NCBI GenBank assembly: GCA_016218725.1
Contig: JACRDB010000034.1
Location: 1-64,000 of the forward strand
Origin: Deltaproteobacteria bacterium
Lineage (GTDB): Bacteria > Myxococcota_A > Polyangia > Polyangiales > Ga0077539
Direction: 5' to 3'
Length of the DNA: 64,000 nucleotides
Shown here: positions 7,376 to 16,022 of the stretch, piece by piece
Layout: each line of letters opens with the position of its first letter
Position numbering within the stretch: the first letter of the stretch is position 1
Notes under the pieces: model-generated
The model's database searches: none
Told to the model about the DNA's origin: nothing
Seen by the model: the letters and a program-made list of their open reading frames with translations, nothing else
Position numbers and translations under genes: made by a program

Positions 7376-8033
7376 AGCCTTCGATCGAAGGGTGGTGCCG
7401 GACACCGTCCTGGCGCTCCTCCGCGCGTGCCAGGCGCGGGTCGCGGCCCACCTCGGGGGTGGCGCCGCGCTGAGCGGGGCGCACCTGGCCCATCGGCTCT
7501 CGCGCGACGTAGACCTGGTTTGTCATCGTCCAGAGGATGTAAGGGCGCTCGTTCGTGAGTTTCCGGCGATCTCGGCGGAGCTCGGATTCCCGATCACGCT
7601 GCTCAGAGACGCAGGCACCTTCGTGCGCGCGCAGGCGACCCCGGGCGGGAAGGTCCTCGAGGTCGACCTGATTTACGAGGCCGTCGCAGACCTCTCTCCG
7701 CCGTTGACGCTCGAGGGTGTGGTCACCGAGTCCCTGGAAGACCTTCGGGCCGCCAAGCTTACTTGCCTTCTCTCGCGGTCTGAGCCTCGGGATCTCGTCG
7801 ACCTGCTCTTCCTCGACCGCGCCGGCCATCCCCCAGAGGCGGACCTCTCGCTTGCCGTCCAGAAGGACGCGGGTGTTGATCCTGGTGTGCTGGCCTGGCT
7901 CCTAGGACAGTTTCCGGTGCGACCCCTCCCGCTCATGCTCGTCGACCTGGATGAAGCGGAGATCCTGCGCTTTCGCGGCGAACTTAGCGAGCGCTTTCGG
8001 AGGATCGCGGTCCCCTCCCATGGAGGGCCCTGA
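7368..8033 (+). CDS. AbiEii/AbiGii-type nucleotidyltransferase (toxin-like)
   Basis: The 221-residue protein has the DNA polymerase beta-like nucleotidyltransferase layout: a GGGAALSGAHLAHRLSRDVD motif (the GG/S...D-x-D core is here SRDVDLV), a later acidic strand EVDLIYE, and the AKL...RDLVDLLFL helix typical of AbiEii proteins. AbiEii toxins transfer nucleotides, in characterised relatives to tRNA or other RNA, and are neutralised by AbiEi-type partners. The start is GTG 7368, eight bases inside the upstream small gene. G+C is near 60% in a hand-counted row, against about 80% in the next gene. Target and toxicity are unknown. Confidence 0.75.
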   Translation: MREAFDRRVVPDTVLALLRACQARVAAHLGGGAALSGAHLAHRLSRDVDLVCHRPEDVRALVREFPAISAELGFPITLLRDAGTFVRAQATPGGKVLEVDLIYEAVADLSPPLTLEGVVTESLEDLRAAKLTCLLSRSEPRDLVDLLFLDRAGHPPEADLSLAVQKDAGVDPGVLAWLLGQFPVRPLPLMLVDLDEAEILRFRGELSERFRRIAVPSHGGP

Positions 8034-8036
8034 GCG

Positions 8037-8831
8037 ATGGCCCCTCTTCGCCTTATTACCATTCCCATCAGTCACTACGGCGAGCGGGCCCGCTGGGCCC
8101 TGGACCACGCGGGCCTCGACTACGTGGAGGAGCACCACCTGCAGTTCTTCTCCTGGGGCCACGCGCTGCGCCGCGGAGGGCGCAAGACCCTGCCGGTGGT
8201 GCTCACCCCGGAGGGTCCCCTGGCGGACTCCGCGGAGGCGCTTCGCTACGCCTCCGCGAGGGCCTCTGCGCCGTTGTATCCCGAGGACCCGCGGGCCCGG
8301 GCCGAGGTCGAGGCCTATGAGCGCCCCCTCGCGGACCGCTACGGCGTCGAGACCCGTCGCGTCGCCTACCAGTGGTTCTTCCGCGCCCTGGACGTGTGCC
8401 TGCCCTACAACGCGGGCGCGGCGCCCGGGTACGAGGTCCGCGCCATGGACCTCCTGCGCGGCGCCGTGAAGGGCTTCGCCGGGCGCTACCTGGACCTCTC
8501 CCCGGGGGCAGTCTCCCGCGGCCGGGGCGAGGTCCAGCGCACCCTCGACGCGGTGGCGGAGCGGCTCTCCGACGGGCGCCGGTACCTCTTCGGCGAGCGC
8601 CTCACCGCGGCGGATCTCACCTTCGCAGCGATGAGCGCTCCGGCCCTCTTGCCGCCCTCCTACGGCGTCCCCTTGCCGTCGCCCGAGGCGCTGCCCGGGG
8701 ACGTCCGCCGCGCCGTGGCCGAGGCCCGCGCACACCCGGCGGGGGCCTTCGCCCTGCGGCTCTTCGCAGCGCGCCCCGCCCCGCGGGGACGCCTCACGAG
8801 GCCGCTGCGGGTGCCCTCGACCACGCGGTAG
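8037..8831 (+). CDS. Glutathione S-transferase family protein
   Basis: This 264-residue protein has an N-terminal thioredoxin-like half (ERARWALDHAGLDYVEEH, then TLPVVLTPEGPLADSAEAL with the cis-Pro) and an all-helical C-terminal half ending in GERLTAADLTFAAM, the GST C-domain N-capping region. The family conjugates or reduces electrophiles with glutathione or acts structurally; the substrate cannot be read. It starts 3 bases after the nucleotidyltransferase gene but returns to the high G+C of the host genome, so it marks the right edge of the acquired segment. Confidence 0.85.
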   Translation: MAPLRLITIPISHYGERARWALDHAGLDYVEEHHLQFFSWGHALRRGGRKTLPVVLTPEGPLADSAEALRYASARASAPLYPEDPRARAEVEAYERPLADRYGVETRRVAYQWFFRALDVCLPYNAGAAPGYEVRAMDLLRGAVKGFAGRYLDLSPGAVSRGRGEVQRTLDAVAERLSDGRRYLFGERLTAADLTFAAMSAPALLPPSYGVPLPSPEALPGDVRRAVAEARAHPAGAFALRLFAARPAPRGRLTRPLRVPSTTR

Positions 8832-8843
8832 GGGCCTTTGGGG

Positions 8844-11186
8844 TTATTCTGTAAGCATCGCGCTCAACCTCGGAGAGAGGCCGGGCGGGCATCGGGGGCG
8901 GCCGAGCTCGGTGATCGTAAGGTGCTCCAGCCCTGGCAGCGCCTCCAGCGCCGAGAGGTCCGTCAACAGTCGGCAGTCGCGGAGGGTCACCGCGCGAAGA
9001 CCCATGCAGCGCTCCAGGCCGGCGAGGGAGGGCCGAACGCCCGTCTCCGAGAGCTCCAGGGTCTCCAGCCCGGGAGCGCCCCCGAGGAGCCCGAGGTCCA
9101 CCGCGGGGGGCACCTCGGACACCGTCACGGACACCAGCGTTGGAAGCGTAAACAGCGCCTGGTACACCTCCGGCTGCGGCTCCTGCCACACGCGCCAGAG
9201 CGACAGCTCCCGGAGCGAGGCACAGGTCGCAAGGCCCTCGAAGCGCAAGGGTCTCTGGGAGGACGAGAGGGCGAGGCGCCGCAGGGCGCCGCACCCTCCG
9301 ACGCGCACGATGAGCTCTCCAGGATATACAAGCTCCAAACTCTCCAGCGCCGGGCAGCCGCAGAGGTCCAGGACCCGGGGCGCCTCGCAGCGATCGACGC
9401 GAAGGCTCCGGAGGGCCGGTGCGGTCACCGCGAGGACGCTCCCCCTGGGGAGGCTCAGGCGAGCGCTCTCCAGTGCGGGGCCCAGGCCGAGCGCGCCGTC
9501 TCCCGGCAGTGTAAAGGTGTCGAGGTCGCAGCGCCGCAGGGCGGGCATCGCGCCGAGGGCACCGACGTCCTGGAGCTGCCGCGACGAGACCACCAGCTCC
9601 TCCAGCGTGGCGTGGCCCCGCAGGGGCTCCAGGGATCCCAGGGGCGCCCCCAGCGCGTGCAGGCTCCGCAGGGCCGGGGCGCTCCGCAGGGCCTCCAGGC
9701 GCGTCACGCGCGAGGCCCGGGCGAGCCGAAGGCGCTCCAGGCGGGGCAGGCCCGCCACGGGGCCCAGGTCCAGCGGGGCGTAGTCGCCGTCCCCGGTGAA
9801 CGACTGCCGGGGGCGCACATAGCCGTCCAGGTCGAGGGTGACGGCGGCCTCGCGCAGCGCGTCGGCGGTGGGCACCCCCGACGGAAATGCCGCCAGGAGA
9901 CCCAGGAGCGCCCGCTCGCGGAAGGCAGTGGTGCCCCTCGGGGCGCGGAGCGCGGGCCCGAAGGAGAAGCCCCCGGCGGTGACCCTGTCCCAGGTCTCCC
10001 GACCGACCCGGCGCACCTCGGGCACCCAGGTGGTCCCGTGCAGGATCGCCTCGACGAGGCCCTTGTCCCCGAGGGACGCCGCCAGCTCGATGCCCTGGTC
10101 TACGGTCTCCGCGTCGGTGGACAGGAGCAGCGGGGCCAGCTTGGGCCATAGGGGCCAGGACTCGGGCACCAGCTCCGAGGGCCGCGCGGCCAGGGCGGCC
10201 ACGGCGGCGTCCTGGGCGAGGAGCGCCTCGGCGTTGGCGTCCCTGGCGAAGGACGCGATCGAGCGCAGGGCCCGGAGCCCCGAGGCCTTGACGGCCGTCC
10301 CGTGGAGGCAGAGCACCCGGAGGCCGGGCAGGGCCTCCAGCGCGGAGACGTCCGCCAGCGCAGCGCAGCCCTGCAGGTCCAGGAGGCGCAGGGACGCGCA
10401 CCGGGTGAGGGGAGAGACGTCCCGGAGGCCCCGGGCGCCGCGCAGCGTGAGGCGCTCCAGGGCCCTGAGCGACGCCAGGGGCGAGAGGTCCGAGACCTTC
10501 GCCTCGGCGGACAGGTCGAGCTCCAGCGCGCGGAGTGCGGGCAGGTCTGTCAAACCTGCGAGCGACCGGAGCGTACGCACCCCTCGGAGGCGCAGGTGCG
10601 TGAGGTTCGTAAGGGACCGAACCATCGTGAGATCGCCGCCGTCATCAAGGGAATCGAAGGTCAGCGTCTGGATCGTATGGCATCGAACAAAGGCGGAGAG
10701 GTCCGGGAGGCCGCAGCCCTCCAGGTGGAGGTGCTCCAGCGCCGGGAAGCGCTCCAGGGCCTCCACGCCGACGACCTTCAGGCACCGCCGCAGGAGGAGG
10801 CGCCGGAGCCTCGGGAAGCCCGCCAGGGGGCGCAGGTCCACGGGGTCGTCCTCGGCCGTGGTGGCAGTCCGCAGGGCGAGGGAGGTCACCTTGTCGCGCA
10901 GCTTCACGGCGCCCGAGGCGCCCGCCGGGGCCCTCGCCAGGAGCGCGCGGAAGGCGTGGTCGAGGCGCCGCTGGTCCCGCGCCCTCAGGGCCTTCAGGCC
11001 CGCGCCGGCGGAGAGGTCTCCCACGGGCTCGCCATCGTCGGTGAAGGCCTCCGGGTCGTACCTCGCGTCCACGAGGAAGGGCGCCCAGGCGCCAGGTTCC
11101 CCTCGGGCGCAGAGTTCGTCGAGCCACCGATCGATGTAGTCGAGGTCCCCCGTGAGGGCCACCTTTCGGAGCGTCGGGGCCTTCAT
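8844..11186 (-). CDS. Leucine-rich-repeat protein
   Basis: This 780-residue protein has a roughly 120-residue alpha-helical N-terminal part (MKAPTLRKVALTGDLDYIDR onward) and then two blocks of leucine-rich repeats separated near residues 330-430. Repeat units of 21-24 residues follow LxxLxLxxCxxLxDLSAL, for example LERLTLRGARGLRDVSPL. There is no signal peptide, so it is probably cytosolic and a protein-binding scaffold. Its ATG overlaps the stop of the phosphoesterase lipoprotein gene (ATGA), so it is the third gene of an operon with two envelope lipoproteins. No effector domain is visible. Confidence 0.8.
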   Translation of the reverse strand: MKAPTLRKVALTGDLDYIDRWLDELCARGEPGAWAPFLVDARYDPEAFTDDGEPVGDLSAGAGLKALRARDQRRLDHAFRALLARAPAGASGAVKLRDKVTSLALRTATTAEDDPVDLRPLAGFPRLRRLLLRRCLKVVGVEALERFPALEHLHLEGCGLPDLSAFVRCHTIQTLTFDSLDDGGDLTMVRSLTNLTHLRLRGVRTLRSLAGLTDLPALRALELDLSAEAKVSDLSPLASLRALERLTLRGARGLRDVSPLTRCASLRLLDLQGCAALADVSALEALPGLRVLCLHGTAVKASGLRALRSIASFARDANAEALLAQDAAVAALAARPSELVPESWPLWPKLAPLLLSTDAETVDQGIELAASLGDKGLVEAILHGTTWVPEVRRVGRETWDRVTAGGFSFGPALRAPRGTTAFRERALLGLLAAFPSGVPTADALREAAVTLDLDGYVRPRQSFTGDGDYAPLDLGPVAGLPRLERLRLARASRVTRLEALRSAPALRSLHALGAPLGSLEPLRGHATLEELVVSSRQLQDVGALGAMPALRRCDLDTFTLPGDGALGLGPALESARLSLPRGSVLAVTAPALRSLRVDRCEAPRVLDLCGCPALESLELVYPGELIVRVGGCGALRRLALSSSQRPLRFEGLATCASLRELSLWRVWQEPQPEVYQALFTLPTLVSVTVSEVPPAVDLGLLGGAPGLETLELSETGVRPSLAGLERCMGLRAVTLRDCRLLTDLSALEALPGLEHLTITELGRPRCPPGLSPRLSAMLTE

Positions 11187-13246
11187 CGCAGGGCCGAGCG
11201 CAGGAGCACCATGCGTCCGCGCTCGACGCCGCGCTCATCGAGGAGCCGGGCGATCACCCGCGGGTCCGGCAGGCGGGTGTCGATGTCCAGCACGGCGAAG
11301 CTGTTTGCGCCGCCGAAGCACGCGACCTGGGCGGCGTCGGGCTCGGCGCTCGCGGGGCACGCCCCGGAGCTGTTGGCCAGGGGCGAGCTCACCACCTCCG
11401 GGAGGTCGTAGGCTCCGGTGCCCGTACGGTGGATCCTCCGCAGGTGGCTGCGGTGGATGTCCCCGGCCAGGAGGACCACGCCGGTCACGCGGTTCACACG
11501 GATGAAGTCAAAGAGCCGGTTGCGCGAGGCGGGGTACTCCAGCCAGCTCTCGCCGCCGGTGGGGCTGAAGATCGTCCCCGAGGCGAGGAGCTTGAAGGTC
11601 GCCGTGGAGCGCCGCAGCTCGCCTTCGAGCCAGGCCATCTGCCGCTCGGTGACCATCACGGCGGAGGAGGGTCCCGGCGGGTCCCGGCCGTAGCGCACGT
11701 CCAGGAGGAAGAGGTCCACGTCGCCGTGGCTCGCCCGGTGGTAGACGCCCGGGTCCGCGGGCTGCCCGTAGGAGGGCACGGGCATATAGTCCTGGAAGGC
11801 CCGGAGCGCGCTCGCCCGGCCCGGGGACGTGCGGTCGGTGTTGTTGCCGACAAAATCGTGGTCGTCCCAGATGGCCAGGGAGGGCGTCGCCGCCAGGAGC
11901 CGCCCTCGCTCGGGGACCTCCAGGGACCTGCGGTAGAACCACCAGAGGGACTGCAGGTCCGGGGAGTTCGCGTAGTGGTTGTCCCCCACGAGGACGAAGA
12001 GCTCCGGTCGCTGCGCGGCGATGGTGTTGAAGATGGGCTGAGCGAAGTCCCGCGAGCACGACCCGAAGGCGAGCCTCAGGGCCACCGGCGCCCCCTCCCG
12101 GGGCGGGGTGCGGAACCTGGCGCGGGCCATGGTGTCCCGCCCGTCGATCTCGACCGCGGCGCTGTAGCCGTGGTCCGGCGCGAGGCCCGTGAGGGCGAAG
12201 CGCTGCGTGAAATCGTTTTCGGGCGCAGGCCAGGCGACCAGGCGCCGCTCCGGGGTCGCGGGCTCCGTGGTGTCCGTGACGCGCAGGGCCACCCGCCGCG
12301 TTGCGTCCGTGCGCACCATCACCTGCGCGGCGGTGGAGCCCTGGGCGCCCACCACGGGCCCGTGGGTCAGCACGCTCGGGTAGCACGTCACGCACCCGCG
12401 GTGGACCCCCGCGGGGTCCGTCCAGCGCTCGACCTCGCCGGCGCCCCCGTTGCCGAAGAGCGTCCGCAGGCCGTCGGCGCAGTGCACGGGCTCGCCGTCC
12501 CACTGCATCTCGATGCAGGTGGGCCTCCAGGCGTCCGCGCCGCGCGCCGAGCGCACCTCCACCCGGTCCACCGAGGCGCGCGGGAGGTCCACGCCCTCGA
12601 AGTGGTACACGTCGATCTCGCCGCGGCGGAAGTCGTCCACGTCCAGCACGTTCAGCGGGAAGCACCGCGTGGCCGTGAGGCACACCGAGAGGGTGTTGTC
12701 GTCGGTGCCATCAAAGGCACCGTCCCCCGTACGGATCGCCAGGGTCAGGTGCCCGATGCGCGCCGGGAACACCGGCGGCGGAGGGTCCGCGTCCGGCGCG
12801 TCCCCGTCGGGCGCGTCGCCCCGGGCGTCCCCGTCGGGCGCGTCCCTCGCGGCGTCGGTCCCGGCGTCCCGCGGGGTGTCACTCCCCGCGTCCATCGCCC
12901 CGTCCATCGCCGCGTCCGGCGCCGCGTCCAGCGCCGCGTCCGGCGCGTCGGCGCTGGAATCCTCCGCCGGGGGCGTGTCCTGGGCGTCGCGGGGGACCGC
13001 GGAGTCCTCCGGGGCGTCCCCCCCAGCCTCGGGCACGCCCACCTCGGCGCGGTCCATGGGCGCCGAATCCCGGGTGGCCTCCTCGCCGTCGAGGGTGTCC
13101 CCTGCGGCGTCCATGCCGCACCGTGGATCGTCCGAGGGACAAGGCTCTTCGGCGCAAGCGGCCAGGGCCAGGACGGCAATGGCGGCCCTGTAGGGAAGTG
13201 TGGGAGGAGCCGTTTGGGTGGCTCCTGGCGGCGAGGGCCGCCGCAC
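11183..13246 (-). CDS. PhoD-type metallophosphoesterase lipoprotein
   Basis: The 687-residue product starts with GTG one base after the stop of the preceding gene. It has a lipobox (VLALAAC, about residue 31), then about 110 residues of Asp/Ala/Pro-rich linker. The phosphodiesterase/alkaline phosphatase D core shows LAFGSCSRD, the metal ligands in LVGDNHYAN and IWDDHDFVGNN, and LLAGDIHRSHL near the end. PhoD enzymes are Ca/Fe-dependent phosphodiesterases active outside the cytoplasm. A Fn3-like domain precedes the core. Usual PhoD proteins are Tat-exported; here the signal is a Sec lipoprotein type, predicting membrane anchoring. Confidence 0.85.
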   Translation of the reverse strand: MRRPSPPGATQTAPPTLPYRAAIAVLALAACAEEPCPSDDPRCGMDAAGDTLDGEEATRDSAPMDRAEVGVPEAGGDAPEDSAVPRDAQDTPPAEDSSADAPDAALDAAPDAAMDGAMDAGSDTPRDAGTDAARDAPDGDARGDAPDGDAPDADPPPPVFPARIGHLTLAIRTGDGAFDGTDDNTLSVCLTATRCFPLNVLDVDDFRRGEIDVYHFEGVDLPRASVDRVEVRSARGADAWRPTCIEMQWDGEPVHCADGLRTLFGNGGAGEVERWTDPAGVHRGCVTCYPSVLTHGPVVGAQGSTAAQVMVRTDATRRVALRVTDTTEPATPERRLVAWPAPENDFTQRFALTGLAPDHGYSAAVEIDGRDTMARARFRTPPREGAPVALRLAFGSCSRDFAQPIFNTIAAQRPELFVLVGDNHYANSPDLQSLWWFYRRSLEVPERGRLLAATPSLAIWDDHDFVGNNTDRTSPGRASALRAFQDYMPVPSYGQPADPGVYHRASHGDVDLFLLDVRYGRDPPGPSSAVMVTERQMAWLEGELRRSTATFKLLASGTIFSPTGGESWLEYPASRNRLFDFIRVNRVTGVVLLAGDIHRSHLRRIHRTGTGAYDLPEVVSSPLANSSGACPASAEPDAAQVACFGGANSFAVLDIDTRLPDPRVIARLLDERGVERGRMVLLRSALR

Positions 13247-13247
13247 G

Positions 13248-15116
13248 TCAGGGGGTCACGGTGGTCATGATGGGGTCGGCGCTGTAGGCGCGGTTCTCGC
13301 GGTAGGCGGCCATCTCCGCGGGGGGGATCGAACGGCCCATGATGAACATGTCGTCCACCTGGCCTTCGATGCCGAGGCCGGGGATGCCGTCGTTGAAGTC
13401 CGCGCCGATGACCACCGGGGAGGGCGGGTACTCGATGGGCGCCTCCGGGGGATAGATGCACGGGCCGCGACCGCCCGGGCACAAGGGCTGGCAGGTGGTC
13501 CCGCAGGTGCGGGGCATGCCCTCCGCCGGGTTGCACGCTCCGAAGGACAGGGGCATCGGGCAGTAGAGCCGGTCCTGGGGGAAGAGCTCCAGGTCCGCCG
13601 GGTAGTTGTACTGTCGCCCTTCGTAGTAGCTCGTGCGCGTCGTGTGGGGGCGGGTGGTCGCGTCGAAGGTGAACGCGATGAAGTGCCAGTTGTTCACGAA
13701 GGCCGCGCCGGCCAGCGGGACCGTGGTGGTGATGTGGGCGTAGTGGATCACGTCCAGGCAGGGGGACACGCAGGTGTTGCCCTGGTAGAGCGAGTCGTCC
13801 ACGGCGTCCCCCCGGAAGAAGATCGCCCAGGGGTTGAAGATGGCGTTGTTGATGATGTCCGGCGAGGTCTCGGTCATGCGCCAGTGGGCCGCGCGGCGCG
13901 TGGCGTCGGGCATGCCGTAGCAGACCACCGTCTGGAAGTTGTCGTTGAAGGCGTTGGACGGCGACTCCGGGCGCACCCAGGCGGCCACCGTGAGCTGCAT
14001 GCGCGCGGTGTCAAACGGCGCCGGGGAGGCCGACTGCCAGTTGACCAGCCGGTCCGGGCAGGTGCCCGCGTCCTGGTTGCAGTGCTCCGCCAGGGGGCCC
14101 CCCATGGTGACCACCGAGCGCGGGAAGTTCAGCGAGAACTGCCCCCGACGGAAGCGGGCCGCGGGGTTCGTGGGCGCCAGCGCGCTGCGAGGGCCCTCCG
14201 TGGACCAGAGGTTCGGCGCCGCACCCCGCACGTTCAGCATCGGGTTCGGCGGGTTGGAGTACGGGAACTCCAGGAGGAACGCGTCAAAGGCCGTGGTGCC
14301 CACCGTGGGGCAGGTCCTGGTGCCCATGCCCTCATCGAAGGCGTAGGCGCCGAGCATCCCCGCGGCCTGCACGGGCACGCGGTCGAAGGTGTCGTCGTAG
14401 CTCTGCGCGGCGGCCACGGCGGCGCCCCCGCCGTAGTGCATCTGGAGCGTGGTCATCCCCACGCCGAGGGAGGGCACCCGGACCCACACCACGCCGCCCG
14501 CGCAGTCCGTGACGAAGTGCGGCGCCCAGGTGTTGTCCATGGTGCGGAACACCAGCCGGTCACACGCCGCCCCGAGGGCCCCGCGCACCCCCGCCGGGAG
14601 CACCACCCGCACCTGGAACTCCCGCAGCGCCGTGCGCACCCCGGTCACGTCCACCCGCCCGTGTGACGGCAGCCCGCAGTCCGGCCTCCCGGGGCACGGG
14701 TCCGTCCGCGGCGTGGCCGTAAACGGTCGGCACGAAGGCCCGGGCCTGGGCCCGGTGTCCGTCAGTACCGGCACGTCCTCCGGCGGCGGCCCCCCGGTGT
14801 CCACCGGCGGCGGCCCGTCCGGCCGAGGGCCGTCCGCGGGGGGCACCCCCGTGTCCGCAGGGGGCGTCCCCGTGTCCATCCCCGGAGGCACGTCCTCCGG
14901 CGGCGGCGGCGGAGGCACCTGCGTGTCCCCCGGGGCGCCCTCCTCCATGGGTCCAGAGTCCGTGCCCACCTCCCCGGGAGGTGTGGTGGTGTCCTCCATC
15001 ATCCCACCTTCCGGGTTCATGTTGCCCCGGGTGGGGCACCCCTGGAGGACCACCACCGAGGCGCCCAGAAGCAGCGCCGAACGCCCCAGCCATTGCAGCT
15101 CCCGAAGGTACTTCAT
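13248..15116 (-). CDS. DUF2341/LamG-like lipoprotein
   Basis: This 622-residue lipoprotein starts at MKYLRELQWLG with lipobox VVVLQGC. A linker of about 100 residues rich in Pro, Asp and Thr follows. Then comes a DUF2341-like module (FQVRVVLPAG to VWVRVPSLGVGMTTLQMHYG) and a LamG/concanavalin-like beta-sandwich with MLGAYAFDEGMGT and WHFIAFTFDATTRPHT. Such pairs bind carbohydrate or protein ligands at the surface. The end reads GQVDDMFIMGRSIPPAEM, the usual closing strand of LamG domains. It is the first gene of a three-gene operon with the PhoD-type protein and the LRR protein. Confidence 0.78.
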   Translation of the reverse strand: MKYLRELQWLGRSALLLGASVVVLQGCPTRGNMNPEGGMMEDTTTPPGEVGTDSGPMEEGAPGDTQVPPPPPPEDVPPGMDTGTPPADTGVPPADGPRPDGPPPVDTGGPPPEDVPVLTDTGPRPGPSCRPFTATPRTDPCPGRPDCGLPSHGRVDVTGVRTALREFQVRVVLPAGVRGALGAACDRLVFRTMDNTWAPHFVTDCAGGVVWVRVPSLGVGMTTLQMHYGGGAAVAAAQSYDDTFDRVPVQAAGMLGAYAFDEGMGTRTCPTVGTTAFDAFLLEFPYSNPPNPMLNVRGAAPNLWSTEGPRSALAPTNPAARFRRGQFSLNFPRSVVTMGGPLAEHCNQDAGTCPDRLVNWQSASPAPFDTARMQLTVAAWVRPESPSNAFNDNFQTVVCYGMPDATRRAAHWRMTETSPDIINNAIFNPWAIFFRGDAVDDSLYQGNTCVSPCLDVIHYAHITTTVPLAGAAFVNNWHFIAFTFDATTRPHTTRTSYYEGRQYNYPADLELFPQDRLYCPMPLSFGACNPAEGMPRTCGTTCQPLCPGGRGPCIYPPEAPIEYPPSPVVIGADFNDGIPGLGIEGQVDDMFIMGRSIPPAEMAAYRENRAYSADPIMTTVTP

Positions 15117-15250
15117 GCCCCGCAGCGTACCCCACCCCGAGGCCCTTCCACCAGCGATCGCCCCCGTAGACACCGCGCAGCCGACCTCGGGCCCCAAAGC
15201 GGTACCCCCCCTGGATACGCAAGGGCCTTCGGTGCGATAGTCAAGAGCCG

Positions 15251-15265
15251 GGGACAAATTGTCCC
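15251..15265. promoter_or_regulatory. Perfect inverted repeat, operator-like
   Basis: GGGACAAATTGTCCC has two perfect 7-base arms around a single A. It lies in the 200-base divergent gap between the DUF2341 lipoprotein and the methyltransferase, 51 bases before the latter's ATG. Size and symmetry fit the binding site of a dimeric repressor or activator; the protein is not identified. Confidence 0.45.
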
Positions 15266-15316
15266 GTCGCAGGTCAGGGTCAGAGACTTTTCACTGCGAG
15301 GACCGCCGGAGGGTTC

Positions 15317-15976
15317 ATGGGCTTCATTCGTCAGGAAATGCCGCTGGAGACGCTGCTCGGGCGGTACCTCGTCGCCGAGAGCAGGGTGCTGAACGTCGGG
15401 AGCAAGGCCCGTCGGGTCTGGCCCAACTCCGTGAACCTGGACCTGGTCGCCGGGGAGAACGTGGACGTGGTGGGCGACGCGCACGATTTGCCTTTCCCCG
15501 AGAGCTCCTACGACGCCTGCGTGCTCTACGCGATGCTCCAGTACTGCGAGAGGCCCTGGCGCGTGGTGGACGAGGTCTCCCGGGTGCTCAAGCCCGGGGG
15601 CCTGGCCTTCGTGGACGTGCCCTTCCTGCAGCCGTACTGCGCGGAGACGGCGGCCTTTGACCGCTTTCGCTTCACCAAGGCGGGGCTGGAGGGGCTCTTC
15701 AGCGCGGACTATGACCTCGAGGAGTCCGGCGTGACCATCGCCACCGGGAGCGTCCTGGCGCAGCTCGGGCGCGCCACGGCGGACACCTGGATCCGCAATC
15801 GGTATGTGAGCTACCTCCTGCGCCAGAGCGCCACGCTGGCCTTCTGGCCCGTGGGGGCCCTGCGCTTCGCGGCCCGGCCGGAGACCGCCGGGGGCTTCTA
15901 CCTGGTGGCCCGGCGCAGGCCCGCGCTCGCCCAGGCCGCGGCGGACAGCCCGAGGGCCGTCACCGCCACCCCGTGA
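15317..15976 (+). CDS. Class I SAM-dependent methyltransferase
   Basis: This 219-residue protein has the Methyltransf_11 pattern: motif I RVLNVGSKARR (a variant of the Gly-rich loop with S-K-A), NLDLVAGENVDVVGDAHDLPFPESSYD, then VLKPGGLAFVDVPF as the post-motif strand. The substrate is unknown; the size and the YCERPWRVVDEVSRVLKPGG stretch resemble cell-wall or polysaccharide-linked methyltransferases. It is flanked by a divergent lipoprotein operon upstream and an unrelated lipoprotein gene 46 bases downstream. Confidence 0.82.
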   Translation: MGFIRQEMPLETLLGRYLVAESRVLNVGSKARRVWPNSVNLDLVAGENVDVVGDAHDLPFPESSYDACVLYAMLQYCERPWRVVDEVSRVLKPGGLAFVDVPFLQPYCAETAAFDRFRFTKAGLEGLFSADYDLEESGVTIATGSVLAQLGRATADTWIRNRYVSYLLRQSATLAFWPVGALRFAARPETAGGFYLVARRRPALAQAAADSPRAVTATP

Positions 15977-16022
15977 CGATGGGTGTGGCGCGCCTGCGAT
16001 TGACGCTCTAGAACGGAGCGCG

